DNA of 64,000 bases, from NCBI GenBank assembly GCA_963758205.1, contig CAVWUM010000006.1:372001-436000 (forward strand), written 5' to 3'. This DNA comes from Owenweeksia sp963758205. Its GTDB lineage: Bacteria; Bacteroidota; Bacteroidia; Flavobacteriales; Schleiferiaceae. A model generated the notes under the pieces. That model was not told the DNA's origin. It searched no databases and saw only the letters and a list, made by a program, of their open reading frames with translations. The position numbers and the translations under genes are program-made. Positions 33,973-43,379 of this stretch are shown here, piece by piece; position 1 is the first letter of the stretch; the number at the start of each line of letters is the position of its first letter.

Positions 33973-34035
33973 GTAGCCAAAGCAATAGATGTAAATACAC
34001 TTCGTTTTTACTCTGTAATTCAAAGTACTTTTAAC

Positions 34036-34542
34036 ATGGAGCTCGTATTAGGTTATAAAAGATCAATCAGGGAGCGAATAGCTGATAGAATTGTAAATGT
34101 TGCCAAACCCCTCTATTTTCTATTACGCTTCAGACGGAAAACCTGGAAGGTTACTCGTGAAGAACTGGCCTCCTACCCCATTAACTCGCTTGGCAAGGAT
34201 TTGTATAATTTTTTAGAAAGTAACAATGTACAGCTTATGCCCAGGGCCGAGTTTCACGATGTGTTCCATTTGCTGCTGGGCTATGGCACTACTATGCGCG
34301 AAGAAACCTGCATACAGTTTGTGAGTATGGGCAACGGTAATTACTCATTACCGCATTTGGTTACCAATATTACCTCCCTTCTCTTTTTTCCTGAAAACTG
34401 GGGCGAATACCGTAAAGCCATTATCCGCGGACGACAGGCAGCACGATTCTACGATCTTGATTTTGAGCAACTGCTGAAAATGCCCTCTAACCGACTGAGG
34501 GAGTGTTTACTTTACAAGAAGGAAAGGTATATTTTGAGGTAG
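34036..34542 (+). CDS. Coq4-like protein
   Basis: The 168-residue protein contains HDVFHLLLGYGTTMREE, which fits the Coq4 metal-site pattern HDxxH-x11-E exactly. SLPHLVTNITSLLFFPENWG follows. In eukaryotes Coq4 organises ubiquinone biosynthesis and was proposed to decarboxylate/hydroxylate the ring. Bacteroidota generally use menaquinone, so the bacterial member may have a different role. It has no signal peptide; a hydrophobic patch near residues 117-125 may bind lipid. It converges on the following minus-strand gene with three bases between stop codons. Motif-based assignment. Confidence 0.75.
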   Translation: MELVLGYKRSIRERIADRIVNVAKPLYFLLRFRRKTWKVTREELASYPINSLGKDLYNFLESNNVQLMPRAEFHDVFHLLLGYGTTMREETCIQFVSMGNGNYSLPHLVTNITSLLFFPENWGEYRKAIIRGRQAARFYDLDFEQLLKMPSNRLRECLLYKKERYILR

Positions 34543-34544
34543 GG

Positions 34545-35621
34545 CTAAAACAGCAAATAATCATTCTTTCTCATCCTAACTACATCTTTCCTAGCTACCT
34601 CACCGGCCAGCTCATTCTCCTCCTCAGAGTACCAGTAGTGAAATAAAGGTTGATACAGCCTAATATAACTACACTCTATTTTCGTTGTTTCAAGATAGTA
34701 TCTGAGATTTTGTCTGATATCAGCTTCAACATGCCATAAACCCATATCCAGTAAAACAGGTGTAGTGTTATATTTACTTAAAGCACCTTGAACTTCTTCC
34801 AAAATGAAGATTTCTCTGGCAATATCCTGCTTACTTCTTTTTTCAGTTACATACGAATGACATAAGCGAAGTATATAAGTAGTAGCTAGTTCCGGGTGTT
34901 GATACTTAAAAAACTGTTTAAGTTTAGTAACTAAACTTTTTACCCTTCTCTTATTACATGACTTAAAGAATCTCACCTCTAAAGCTTCATTTATTAGCTC
35001 AATATAGTCCGCGTTATATTCAGCCGCGATTAGAGAGTCCAAAGTTGAATTGTATGCTTCCCAAACAGAAAAATAAAAATCGTATCCATATTGTTCCGGA
35101 AACAAATAATTACTTGGCAACGGTTTAAACTGAGAGAAAATGGAGAATAGAAGTGAATTCATAAACTCATATCTTACTTCAGTACCTGCAACATCCACAC
35201 AAATTACCCTTAACCCCGGATAATCCTGAGACAATTGTCGAAGACGTTTATATTCTTCAAAAGCTGAAGGATAGGCAGCGGTATCCACTACTCCAGTAGC
35301 ACTGTCAATTTCCACATTAAAGAAATACTTCAGAAGAAGTTCGTCATGCACTGGGGATTCCAATAAAATCGTTCTCACCCCTCTTTTCGAAACAAAAAAG
35401 TTATAGAGTTCAGACTCCCTTTCTTCGTTAGCATTAATATCTTTTAGGTAAGCAGAATTTATTTCATTGGTGATCATGTTATCAAAATACACATTCCCAA
35501 TACAGTAGAGCTCTGCCTCTGCGATTGAATCCAGTGTAATATTAGTTCTTTGGGCGCATAAAACTCCTGTGCCAGTAGAGAATACACACCACAGAAAAAT
35601 AAAACGGAAAAGCCAACTCAT
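34545..35621 (-). CDS. Secreted hypothetical protein, distantly EreA/ChaN-like
   Basis: The 358-residue protein has a signal peptide (MSWLFRFIFLWCVFSTGTGVL) ending near CAQ. VRTILLESPVHDELLLKYFF and LRVICVDVAGTEVRYEFMN recall the erythromycin-esterase/ChaN fold (strand-Glu/Asp pattern), and TPVLLDMGLWHVEADIRQ near the end has a late His. However the first catalytic His expected near LYCIGNVYFDN (usually GExHG) is absent, so it may be inactive or a different fold. Only weak inference. It starts at ATG 35621, 87 bases after the end of the serine hydrolase gene on the same strand. Confidence 0.55.
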   Translation of the reverse strand: MSWLFRFIFLWCVFSTGTGVLCAQRTNITLDSIAEAELYCIGNVYFDNMITNEINSAYLKDINANEERESELYNFFVSKRGVRTILLESPVHDELLLKYFFNVEIDSATGVVDTAAYPSAFEEYKRLRQLSQDYPGLRVICVDVAGTEVRYEFMNSLLFSIFSQFKPLPSNYLFPEQYGYDFYFSVWEAYNSTLDSLIAAEYNADYIELINEALEVRFFKSCNKRRVKSLVTKLKQFFKYQHPELATTYILRLCHSYVTEKRSKQDIAREIFILEEVQGALSKYNTTPVLLDMGLWHVEADIRQNLRYYLETTKIECSYIRLYQPLFHYWYSEEENELAGEVARKDVVRMRKNDYLLF

Positions 35622-35708
35622 GTATTAATTGTAAAAAGTTGAACCAAATCAGCTGGAAATATAACCCAAAAAACCTCTCCCCGAACTTTCCTACAATCTC
35701 AAACCGAA

Positions 35709-37580
35709 TTACAGTTTCAACACTTTTTTATAGCCGGCACCACTATCTGTTTTTACAAAAAGTGTATATAGCCCGTTGGCCAGGCCGGAAATGTTAAGAT
35801 CGAGCTCTTTTTTATTATCTATTTGTTGGCGCACCACCACAGTACCCGTTGTGGAGAGTAGGCTCACTTCACCGCTAAGGGACTCATTAAAACTAATGTG
35901 TACCTGCTTAGTTGCTGGATTAGGATGTACTGATGAAAACAGGTTCAGCTCCTCTAAACCTATACTTCCATTTACAAAGTCTGCATCGCCTCTGCCGCAA
36001 AGGTTATATAGCGCATATTGCTCGGTAACCGTATTTTGATTGTACTCATATACTCTTACGTAATACTTCTGTAGCTTGGTAAGCCCGCCAATGGTTACGG
36101 AGCTACCCGTACCATCATACACCACATAGCTACTATTGCCTAGGTCGTCACCCATGCCGTAGGCTGCATTGGCAGTATAGTTTTTACCATCCAATGGAAA
36201 ACCGGTGCTGTTGGCATCGGTGCTCACAACAACTAATCTTTTATCGCCATCACCATTAGTCCAGTTCAGGGTAACATCATTCCCGGCTTGTACGGCTGTT
36301 ATTGCTGTTGGCGAAACTTCAGGCGTAGCCAGTAAGTCATGGGTTGGCCAGCTTGAAGTTGAAGAAATGCAATTCCAGGGCAGGTTATCCAGTTCGCCCC
36401 AAAATGTGTTGGTATTTGTAACGGCCCTTTTATCCAAAATAAGAGCCCACACATATCCTCCGGAGCTGCGCACTATTATACTGGCCGAACCATCCAGCGA
36501 GCCGGTATGCCACCAGTTATTAAAACTGTTTACTGACCAGCCTTTGGCGTAATATTGATTGTTGCTTCCGGCCGTAGTCATAGTATTAATGGTGGCAGTA
36601 CTCAAAATATCGGCTTTGGTTGCAAACCCATCCACAGCCAAAACAAGGCGAACAAGGTCGCGGGCCGTGCTTATCCATCCACCATGGGCGCTCATGGCTT
36701 CCAGTACCCATCCGCCATACTCCCATGGTACATTGTTGCTACCGCCATACGCATTAAGGGATGTAAAGCCATTACCGGTATATTCCACCTCGCGCTCCAT
36801 TTTATCAGCCAACAGGCTTTTACCTACGTGCATATCGCAGGCGCCAATAGGTTTTAAAATGGCAGTCTTTACATACTCTTCATAGCTCATTCCACTCACC
36901 TTTTCTATTACCTCGCCCAATACCAGGTAGCCGATATTTGAGTAAGCATAAGTAGAACCGGGTGTATGGTTAAGGCCTTTTTCCATTAAAAATTTAATGT
37001 GCATTTCTTCAGTTACCGGATTAGGTTCGCCCAGTGTTTGGGTTACATGCCTGGGGAAACCAATAGGGTCGCAATGTGAGGGGCTATAGGTATAGGGTGT
37101 AGCGTTACCACTTATGCAGCTTATATCCCGGTCCCAGCCGGCCGTATGCTCCAGCAGGTGCCTTACGGTGATGTTGTAAATGCGGCTGTCAGTTACGTTG
37201 GCCGTAGATAGATAAGGATGATTTTGAAGTATGCCCCCTGTACCGAAAACGGTATCATCCAGCGAAAGCTGAGCATCCTCCACCATATTCATTATAGCAA
37301 TAGCGGTAATGGGTTTTGATACGCTGGCCACCCTGAATAGGTTATGCGGTTGCACGGAATCTGTTTTGGCAAGATCTTCATAACCGAAACCCCGCATATA
37401 AACGAGCTTACCGTTTTTGGCCATGGCAAAGGTGGCTCCGGGTATGCTCCATTTTGTCATAAAAGCTTCTACCTGGCTATCGCATGATTGCATTTGAGTA
37501 ACGGGAATTCCTGTTTGGGCAACAGTTTGCGCACCAATTCCAAGCAGTATGGTGATGAGTGTTGAATAAAAAAATCGCAT
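35709..37580 (-). CDS. Secreted serine hydrolase (beta-lactamase class C fold) with T9SS domain
   Basis: The 623-residue protein has a signal peptide, then a class C beta-lactamase/PBP4-like domain: VASVSKPITAIAI carries SxxK, STYAYSNIGYLVLGEVIE carries the Tyr motif (YSN), and WWHTGSLDGSASI has the HTG motif. This ends near residue 410. An FN3-like linker (ITAVQAGNDVTLNWTNGDGD) leads to the C-terminal type A sorting domain (VHPNPATKQVHISFNES). It probably acts as a peptidase or esterase on the surface. The three active-site motifs are all intact. Confidence 0.9.
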   Translation of the reverse strand: MRFFYSTLITILLGIGAQTVAQTGIPVTQMQSCDSQVEAFMTKWSIPGATFAMAKNGKLVYMRGFGYEDLAKTDSVQPHNLFRVASVSKPITAIAIMNMVEDAQLSLDDTVFGTGGILQNHPYLSTANVTDSRIYNITVRHLLEHTAGWDRDISCISGNATPYTYSPSHCDPIGFPRHVTQTLGEPNPVTEEMHIKFLMEKGLNHTPGSTYAYSNIGYLVLGEVIEKVSGMSYEEYVKTAILKPIGACDMHVGKSLLADKMEREVEYTGNGFTSLNAYGGSNNVPWEYGGWVLEAMSAHGGWISTARDLVRLVLAVDGFATKADILSTATINTMTTAGSNNQYYAKGWSVNSFNNWWHTGSLDGSASIIVRSSGGYVWALILDKRAVTNTNTFWGELDNLPWNCISSTSSWPTHDLLATPEVSPTAITAVQAGNDVTLNWTNGDGDKRLVVVSTDANSTGFPLDGKNYTANAAYGMGDDLGNSSYVVYDGTGSSVTIGGLTKLQKYYVRVYEYNQNTVTEQYALYNLCGRGDADFVNGSIGLEELNLFSSVHPNPATKQVHISFNESLSGEVSLLSTTGTVVVRQQIDNKKELDLNISGLANGLYTLFVKTDSGAGYKKVLKL

Positions 37581-37786
37581 GTGAATGTAATTAGGGTTAA
37601 TAGGGTAAAAAAGTAAAGCAACTGCGGGTTACGCAGAAGCCGATAAAGATAATTAATGTGAGAATCACAAAGTAAAAAGTTGCAGAAAACACCTGCTCAT
37701 AAAAAATTATTGACCAGTTGTTTAATTGAATAAATCCTTCTAATATTAACTCATACAAACAATGAACAAGGAAAAATCATAATACA

Positions 37787-39106
37787 ATGAATGACAATGT
37801 TTTAACAAAAAGCAAGAGTGAGGAGCTGCTGGCCAGAAGGAAAGCTGTAGTAGCAAATGGAGTTGGAGTTTTTAACACAGCCACTGTGGCAAGTGCCAGT
37901 GGAGCCATAGTAAAAGATCTTGATGGAAAGGAACTTATAGATTTTGCCGGAGGTATTGGTGTGGTAAATGCCGGCCACTCTCCTAAACCGGTTGTTGATG
38001 CCATTATTGAACAGGCGCAGAAATATATCCACACCAGCTTTAACGTGGTAACCTATGAACCCTATATTGAGCTTTGCGAAAAGCTAGCCGAAATATTACC
38101 CCATGGTGATAACACTAAGGTAATGCTGGTAACCACCGGTGCCGAGGCAGTAGAAAATGCCATTAAAATTGCCCGCCAGGCTACTAACCGCAGCGCTATT
38201 ATTTCTTTTACAGGAGCTTTCCACGGGCGTACCATGATGGCGATGACGCTTACCTCTAAAATTGACTATAAAATTGGTTGTGGGCCTTTTGCCCCTGAGG
38301 TGTATCGCCTGCCCTTCCCCAACTATTACCGCTACGGGCGCGGCATGAGCGAGGAACAGTTTGTAGATCAGGAACTAAAGCGCATGCACGAATCCATGAA
38401 GAATATGGTAGATCCTAACTCTGTAGCAGCCGTAATAATGGAAGTAGTGCAGGGCGAAGGTGGATTTAACGTAGCGCCTGCAAGGTACCTGGAAGGACTG
38501 CGCGAATTCTGTGACCAATATGGCATTATGCTCATTTTTGATGAAGTACAATCAGGTTTTTGCCGTACGGGTAAGTGGGCTGCCTATGAGCACTTCAGTG
38601 TAAGGCCCGATATTTCCACCTGGGCAAAATCGCTGGGATCGGGAATGCCAATATCTGCGGTAATAGGAAGAGCCGATGTGATGGATGCTGCTAAACCCAG
38701 TACTATTGGTGGTACTTATATTGGTAACCCGATTAGTTGTGCTGCAGCCCTGGCCACCCTGAAAATGATGGAAGATCAGGATTTGAACAATCGCGGTACG
38801 GAAGTGGGAAATATTGTAATGAACCGCTTTCTATCTATGAAGAATAAACATTATGAGATTGGTGACGTTCGAGGACTTGGAGCTATGGTAGCCATGGAGT
38901 TTGTTAAAAATGGAGACCCGCGCCAACCCGATGCCGATACCTGTAGCAAATTACTCCAGGCATGTGCTGAAGAAGGCCTTATACTTATTAGTGCCGGAAC
39001 CCATAAAAACGTAATCCGCGTTTTAAGTCCGCTGGTAATTTCTAATGAAGACCTAAACCGAGGACTGGATATTATGGATAGAGCGCTGGATAAAATTCTG
39101 GCCTGA
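37787..39106 (+). CDS. gabT: 4-aminobutyrate-type class III aminotransferase
   Basis: The 439-residue PLP enzyme closely follows E. coli GabT over its whole length: DFAGGIGVVNAGHSPKPVVD, VMLVTTGAEAVENAIKIAR, IMLIFDEVQSGFCRTG (PLP Asp 252) and STWAKSLGSGMPISA with Schiff-base K281. GDVRGLGAMVAMEFVKNGD also matches. It would deaminate an omega-amino acid (GABA, 5-aminovalerate or similar) with 2-oxoglutarate. It is the first gene of a seven-gene same-strand run (gaps of 70, 50, 6, 34, 1 and 54 bases), so its in vivo substrate may be a product of that pathway rather than free GABA. It starts at ATG 37787. Confidence 0.88.
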   Translation: MNDNVLTKSKSEELLARRKAVVANGVGVFNTATVASASGAIVKDLDGKELIDFAGGIGVVNAGHSPKPVVDAIIEQAQKYIHTSFNVVTYEPYIELCEKLAEILPHGDNTKVMLVTTGAEAVENAIKIARQATNRSAIISFTGAFHGRTMMAMTLTSKIDYKIGCGPFAPEVYRLPFPNYYRYGRGMSEEQFVDQELKRMHESMKNMVDPNSVAAVIMEVVQGEGGFNVAPARYLEGLREFCDQYGIMLIFDEVQSGFCRTGKWAAYEHFSVRPDISTWAKSLGSGMPISAVIGRADVMDAAKPSTIGGTYIGNPISCAAALATLKMMEDQDLNNRGTEVGNIVMNRFLSMKNKHYEIGDVRGLGAMVAMEFVKNGDPRQPDADTCSKLLQACAEEGLILISAGTHKNVIRVLSPLVISNEDLNRGLDIMDRALDKILA

Positions 39107-39176
39107 TCACACTTTCTGCAGCAGGTGAGCAGATGGCTCATCACTTTTAAATTAACTTTTTTTTGAATAGCAATAA

Positions 39177-40106
39177 ATGACACCATTTTCTATAGCCGGT
39201 ATCCAAATGCCGGTATCTGCTGGTCACAGCAATGTACCCTTAATGAAACATAAAATTGAAGTAACCATGAGCGTTTACCCATGGGTGCAAATGATAATGC
39301 TAAGTGAGCTTTGCGCCTTTGGGCCACTTACTTATCATGCCAAAGAATTTCCTAATGATACCGAAAGGGAATTTCAGGAGCTGGCACGTAAGCACAAAAT
39401 ATGGCTACTGCCGGGCAGTATGTTTCAAAAAAAAGGAAATGAGATTTACAATACCGCCACAGTTATCAATCCTAATGGAGAAATTGTAGGCCGCTATGAT
39501 AAGATGTTTCCATTTTATCCCTATGAAGTAGGCGTAACCGGTGGCGATCAGTTTTTCTTTTTTGATGTGCCCGATGTGGGCCGTTTTGGTATTTCCATTT
39601 GTTATGATATGTGGTTTCCTGAAACTTCGCGCACCCTGGCGGTAAATGGTTGTGATGTAATTCTGCACCCTACCCTTACGGGAACAATTGACCGTGATAT
39701 AGAACTTTCATTGGTGCAAGCCACAGCGGCCACTAACCAATGCTATGTTTTTGATCTTAACGGTTTGGGCGATGGTGGCACAGGCCGATCCATAGTTTGC
39801 GGACCCGATGGCCGCGTGATTTACCAGGCCAGTACAGGGCCTGAACTTATTCCGATTGAAATAGATATGGACCGCGTAAAGCGTAGCCGCGAACATGGTT
39901 TGCTCAGGCTGGGTCAGCCATTAAAAAGCTTTAGAGATCGTAAAGTGCAGTTTGACATTTACGAAAAAGGAAATCCACTACCCGAGCTGCAAAAACTGGG
40001 AGAGTTGGAAAAACCCAAACGCCTGGCTCAAATAAAACAAGTAATGGAAGAGCCCGTGGCCATGGATGGTTTGGGTACCAATATACTTCCTGATAACCTG
40101 TTGTAA
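39177..40106 (+). CDS. Carbon-nitrogen hydrolase (nitrilase superfamily)
   Basis: The 309-residue protein has the complete catalytic triad of the superfamily: Glu44 in MLSELCAFG, Lys109 in VGRYDKMFPFYPYE and Cys142 in FGISICYDMWFPE. It hydrolyses an amide (ureidopropionase, N-carbamoylputrescine or omega-amidase types) rather than a nitrile by general family behaviour. Next to a GABA-type transaminase and a basic amino acid decarboxylase, a role on N-carbamoyl-, N-acyl- or glutamyl-amine amides is plausible. Second gene of the operon. Confidence 0.88.
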   Translation: MTPFSIAGIQMPVSAGHSNVPLMKHKIEVTMSVYPWVQMIMLSELCAFGPLTYHAKEFPNDTEREFQELARKHKIWLLPGSMFQKKGNEIYNTATVINPNGEIVGRYDKMFPFYPYEVGVTGGDQFFFFDVPDVGRFGISICYDMWFPETSRTLAVNGCDVILHPTLTGTIDRDIELSLVQATAATNQCYVFDLNGLGDGGTGRSIVCGPDGRVIYQASTGPELIPIEIDMDRVKRSREHGLLRLGQPLKSFRDRKVQFDIYEKGNPLPELQKLGELEKPKRLAQIKQVMEEPVAMDGLGTNILPDNLL

Positions 40107-40156
40107 TGCACTTGGAATTTTTTTATAAATTTCTAAACAACTAAAAACCGTAACCT

Positions 40157-40618
40157 ATGGGAGGCTCAGGCAAAGGAGGAAATCTAAATAAAGGGGCAAA
40201 AGTAAAACCTGCATCGGGCAAAAAAACAGCGCAGTCTGATGCAGGAAATGGTATGACTGTCAACTTTCTTACCTGGTTTGAAATACCGGCTCTTGATTTT
40301 CAACGGGCCGTTGCCTTTTACAATTATCTTTTTGATATCGACATGGAAACCAGTGAGGTTAATGCTTACACCATGGCTTTTTTTCCTCCCGATAAGGGAA
40401 TGAGTGGAGCCATAATTTGTGGTGAAGGTAGCATACCCAGCGACAGGGGCCCGTTGCTATACCTCAATGCATCCGAAAGCCTTGATAACATGTTGCCCCG
40501 TGTGGAGGAAATGGGCGGAAGACTACTACTCGGAAAAACCCTTATCAGCGAATCTGCCGGGCACTTTGCCCTGTTTTTAGATAGCGAGGGAAATAAACTA
40601 GCCATACATGAGAAATAA
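40157..40618 (+). CDS. VOC-family protein (glyoxalase/bleomycin-resistance type)
   Basis: The 153-residue protein has a ~40-residue Gly/Lys-rich N-terminal tail (MGGSGKGGNLNKGAKVK) and one VOC module: FLTWFEIPALDFQRAVAFYN, MAFFPPDKGMSGAI and HFALFLDSEGNKLAIHE, with the terminal Glu-type metal-ligand region. It resembles YaeR-like or CatE-like VOC proteins. Enzyme function or binding role is unknown. It ends six bases before the PLP decarboxylase gene, in the middle of the operon. Confidence 0.85.
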   Translation: MGGSGKGGNLNKGAKVKPASGKKTAQSDAGNGMTVNFLTWFEIPALDFQRAVAFYNYLFDIDMETSEVNAYTMAFFPPDKGMSGAIICGEGSIPSDRGPLLYLNASESLDNMLPRVEEMGGRLLLGKTLISESAGHFALFLDSEGNKLAIHEK

Positions 40619-40624
40619 TTAACT

Positions 40625-43345
40625 ATGGACAACCCAATAGATTCCGAGTTCTTAAATCAGGAATATTTTAATGTAGCCCAACTACGCTCCGATACCTGGC
40701 ATCAGATAAAAACTGTTGCCAACGAATTGAAGGCCGGCAAAAAACCTTCTGAAAATTCAAAGCGGGTTGAAAAGCTGAACAACTGCCTTAAAACGCTTAA
40801 GATTATTGAGCAATACTGGGCCTTTCCGGGTATTGAACATATCAGGGAGTTAATCTCCATGAGTAAAAGGGAAGAGTATGCCCACCTGGCTAACGTGGTG
40901 AACAGAACCCTGCGCAGCCTGGCCAGCGAATCGTACCGCACCTCTAACCGCGTAATGGTTATGGATGCGGATGGCATCAGTAAAATGAAGGAAGAGGAAG
41001 GTGATGAAAAAGTAGCACGAAACTACTTTGAAACCCTGTTTGTAGATGATCTGGATAAAAATGAACAGGAAGATCTTAAAAACCATTTGCGCGAAATCCG
41101 CTCAGCAGCCGATGCCTTTACGTTTGAAGTGGTTGTTACCCGTAGTTTTCAGGATTCGCTCATAGCCTTAATTTTCAATAGAAATATACAGGCTGTGGTA
41201 ATCAGGTACGGTTTAAATTATAAATCCAAAAACCAGTTAAATATCATTAAGCCATTTATTAATGGCATGCACAACCTGGGTGTGGAGGCTGATACCGAAA
41301 TGGACTATGGGCCCGTATTGGGTAAAATCATTCGTAAATTCAGGCCTGAGCTTGATATATACTATGTTACAGATACTTCCTTACCCAGCATTAAGGATTC
41401 TACCCTTGATGTATTCAATCGCATTTTTTACAGAACAGAAGATCTGCAGGAGGTTTACCTCAGCATACAACACGGAATAAAAGAAAGGTTTAATACACCA
41501 TTCTTTTCAGCATTGGTGGACTATAGCCAAAAACCAACGGGTGTTTTCCATGCCATGCCTATATCCAGAGGTAACTCTGTTTTTAAATCAAGATGGATAA
41601 AAGACTTTGGTGACTTTTACGGACGCAGCCTCTTTTTGGCCGAAACCTCAGCTACCACGGGTGGTTTGGATTCATTGCTCCAGCCAACCGGTCCACTTAA
41701 AAAAGCACAGGAGATGGCGGCCCGTGCCTATGGCGCGCGGCAAACTTTTTTTGTAACCAATGGTACCTCCACCGCAAATAAAATAGTGGTGCAGGCTGTT
41801 GCCCAGCCGGGCGACCTAGTGCTGATTGATCGCGATTGTCATAAATCCCATCACTACGGCCTGGTACTTTCAGGGGCATTTCCGGTTTACCTGGATTCTT
41901 ACCCTGTACAGGAATATTCCATGTACGGAGCTGTACCTTTAGATCACATTATTGAAAAGCTGGAAGTACTTAAAAGTGCCGGCAGGCTTGATAAAGTACG
42001 CATGCTGTTGCTTACCAACTGCACTTTTGATGGCATTGTGTACAATGTACAAATGGTAATGGAGGCCGTACTGGCTATAAAGCCGGATATGATTTTTCTT
42101 TGGGATGAGGCATGGTTCGCTTTCGCGGGATTTTCACCAGTGTATAAGCAGCGTACAGCCATGTATGCAGCCGAGCATTTATGCCAAAAGTACCAGAGCA
42201 AAGCCTACAAAGAAGCTTATGCCAATGCGAAAGACCGGAGCCGAATGCCCGATCCTGATAAAGTAAAAATAAGGGTGTATGCCACCCAAAGTACGCACAA
42301 AACGCTATCCTCTTTTCGCCAGGGCTCAATGATTCATATTTGGGATGAAGAGTTCAGGCGTAGAACCGAAGAGTCATTTTTGGAATCTTACAAAACCCAC
42401 ACCTCCACCTCGCCCAACTACCAGATACTTGGTTCATTGGATGTGGGCCGCAGGCAGGTGCAGTTTGAAGGTTATGAAATGGTGGAAAAAAGTGTGGAAA
42501 ATGCCATGGTGCTTAGGTCCAAAATCCACACACATCCTAAACTAAAAAAGTACTTTGATGTGCTTACAGTTTCCAACTTTATACCACCGCAGTACCGCAA
42601 ATCGGGCATTTCAGAATACTTTAATACCGATACGGGCTGGGTGCGTATGGATGAGGCCTGGACAGATGATGAGTTTGTTCTGGATCCTACCAAAATAAAC
42701 CTATACATAGGGCGCACTGGCGTTGATGGGGATACTTTTAAGAATAAGTTCCTGATGGACCAGTTTGGCATTCAAATAAATAAAACCTCCAGAAACACCG
42801 TGCTGTTTATGACCAACATTGGTACCACGCGCAGCTCGGTGGCTTATCTCATAAGGGTTTTATTAAAAATTGCCGATCAGCTTGATGACAATCTTAAATC
42901 CTATAACAGGGAAGAAAAGGAAATTCAGGTGAAAAAGATTCGATCGCTTACGCAGGAGTGCCCTCCACTGCCCGATTTCAGTCATTTTCATTCCTCATTC
43001 CAGGCCATGCCCGGTGTACCGGGAGGTAACCTGCGCGATGCCTACTTTTTATCGTACGATGATACCAATTGCGAGCACATATCATTGGATAATTGCGGCA
43101 AAGCATTAAATGAAGGAAAGGAAATAGTAGCCGCCAGTTTTGTTATACCTTACCCTCCCGGCTTCCCAATATTGGTGCCCGGCCAGGTGCTAAGCCCCGA
43201 AATACTTGAGTTTTTTATAAAACTCGATGTAAAGGAAATACACGGCTATAGGCCTGAAATGGGTTTGCGGGTGTTTACCAGCAAGGTGCTTAACAGGCAT
43301 AAAACCACTACTACGGCTATGATGTCTCCCGCAGCAAAATTTTAA
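40625..43345 (+). CDS. Orn/Lys/Arg decarboxylase-like PLP enzyme, long form
   Basis: The 906-residue protein is longer than usual (about 700-760 for the family). Residues ~1-290 are an extended N-terminal region with a Rossmann/REC-like part (RVMVMDADGISKMKEEEGDE). The PLP major domain starts near residue 330: TTGGLDSLLQPTGPLKKAQE, FFVTNGTSTANKIVVQA, DRDCHKSHHYG, LWDEAWFAFAGFSP, and YATQSTHKTLSSFRQG with the PLP Lys559. The C-terminal domain has PYPPGFPILVPGQVLS. It decarboxylates a basic amino acid, or catalyses a transamination-like step. Substrate cannot be read. Central gene of the operon. Confidence 0.9.
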   Translation: MDNPIDSEFLNQEYFNVAQLRSDTWHQIKTVANELKAGKKPSENSKRVEKLNNCLKTLKIIEQYWAFPGIEHIRELISMSKREEYAHLANVVNRTLRSLASESYRTSNRVMVMDADGISKMKEEEGDEKVARNYFETLFVDDLDKNEQEDLKNHLREIRSAADAFTFEVVVTRSFQDSLIALIFNRNIQAVVIRYGLNYKSKNQLNIIKPFINGMHNLGVEADTEMDYGPVLGKIIRKFRPELDIYYVTDTSLPSIKDSTLDVFNRIFYRTEDLQEVYLSIQHGIKERFNTPFFSALVDYSQKPTGVFHAMPISRGNSVFKSRWIKDFGDFYGRSLFLAETSATTGGLDSLLQPTGPLKKAQEMAARAYGARQTFFVTNGTSTANKIVVQAVAQPGDLVLIDRDCHKSHHYGLVLSGAFPVYLDSYPVQEYSMYGAVPLDHIIEKLEVLKSAGRLDKVRMLLLTNCTFDGIVYNVQMVMEAVLAIKPDMIFLWDEAWFAFAGFSPVYKQRTAMYAAEHLCQKYQSKAYKEAYANAKDRSRMPDPDKVKIRVYATQSTHKTLSSFRQGSMIHIWDEEFRRRTEESFLESYKTHTSTSPNYQILGSLDVGRRQVQFEGYEMVEKSVENAMVLRSKIHTHPKLKKYFDVLTVSNFIPPQYRKSGISEYFNTDTGWVRMDEAWTDDEFVLDPTKINLYIGRTGVDGDTFKNKFLMDQFGIQINKTSRNTVLFMTNIGTTRSSVAYLIRVLLKIADQLDDNLKSYNREEKEIQVKKIRSLTQECPPLPDFSHFHSSFQAMPGVPGGNLRDAYFLSYDDTNCEHISLDNCGKALNEGKEIVAASFVIPYPPGFPILVPGQVLSPEILEFFIKLDVKEIHGYRPEMGLRVFTSKVLNRHKTTTTAMMSPAAKF

Positions 43346-43379
43346 ACCAAATTATTAATCCAGCATAAATCAAAAATCC

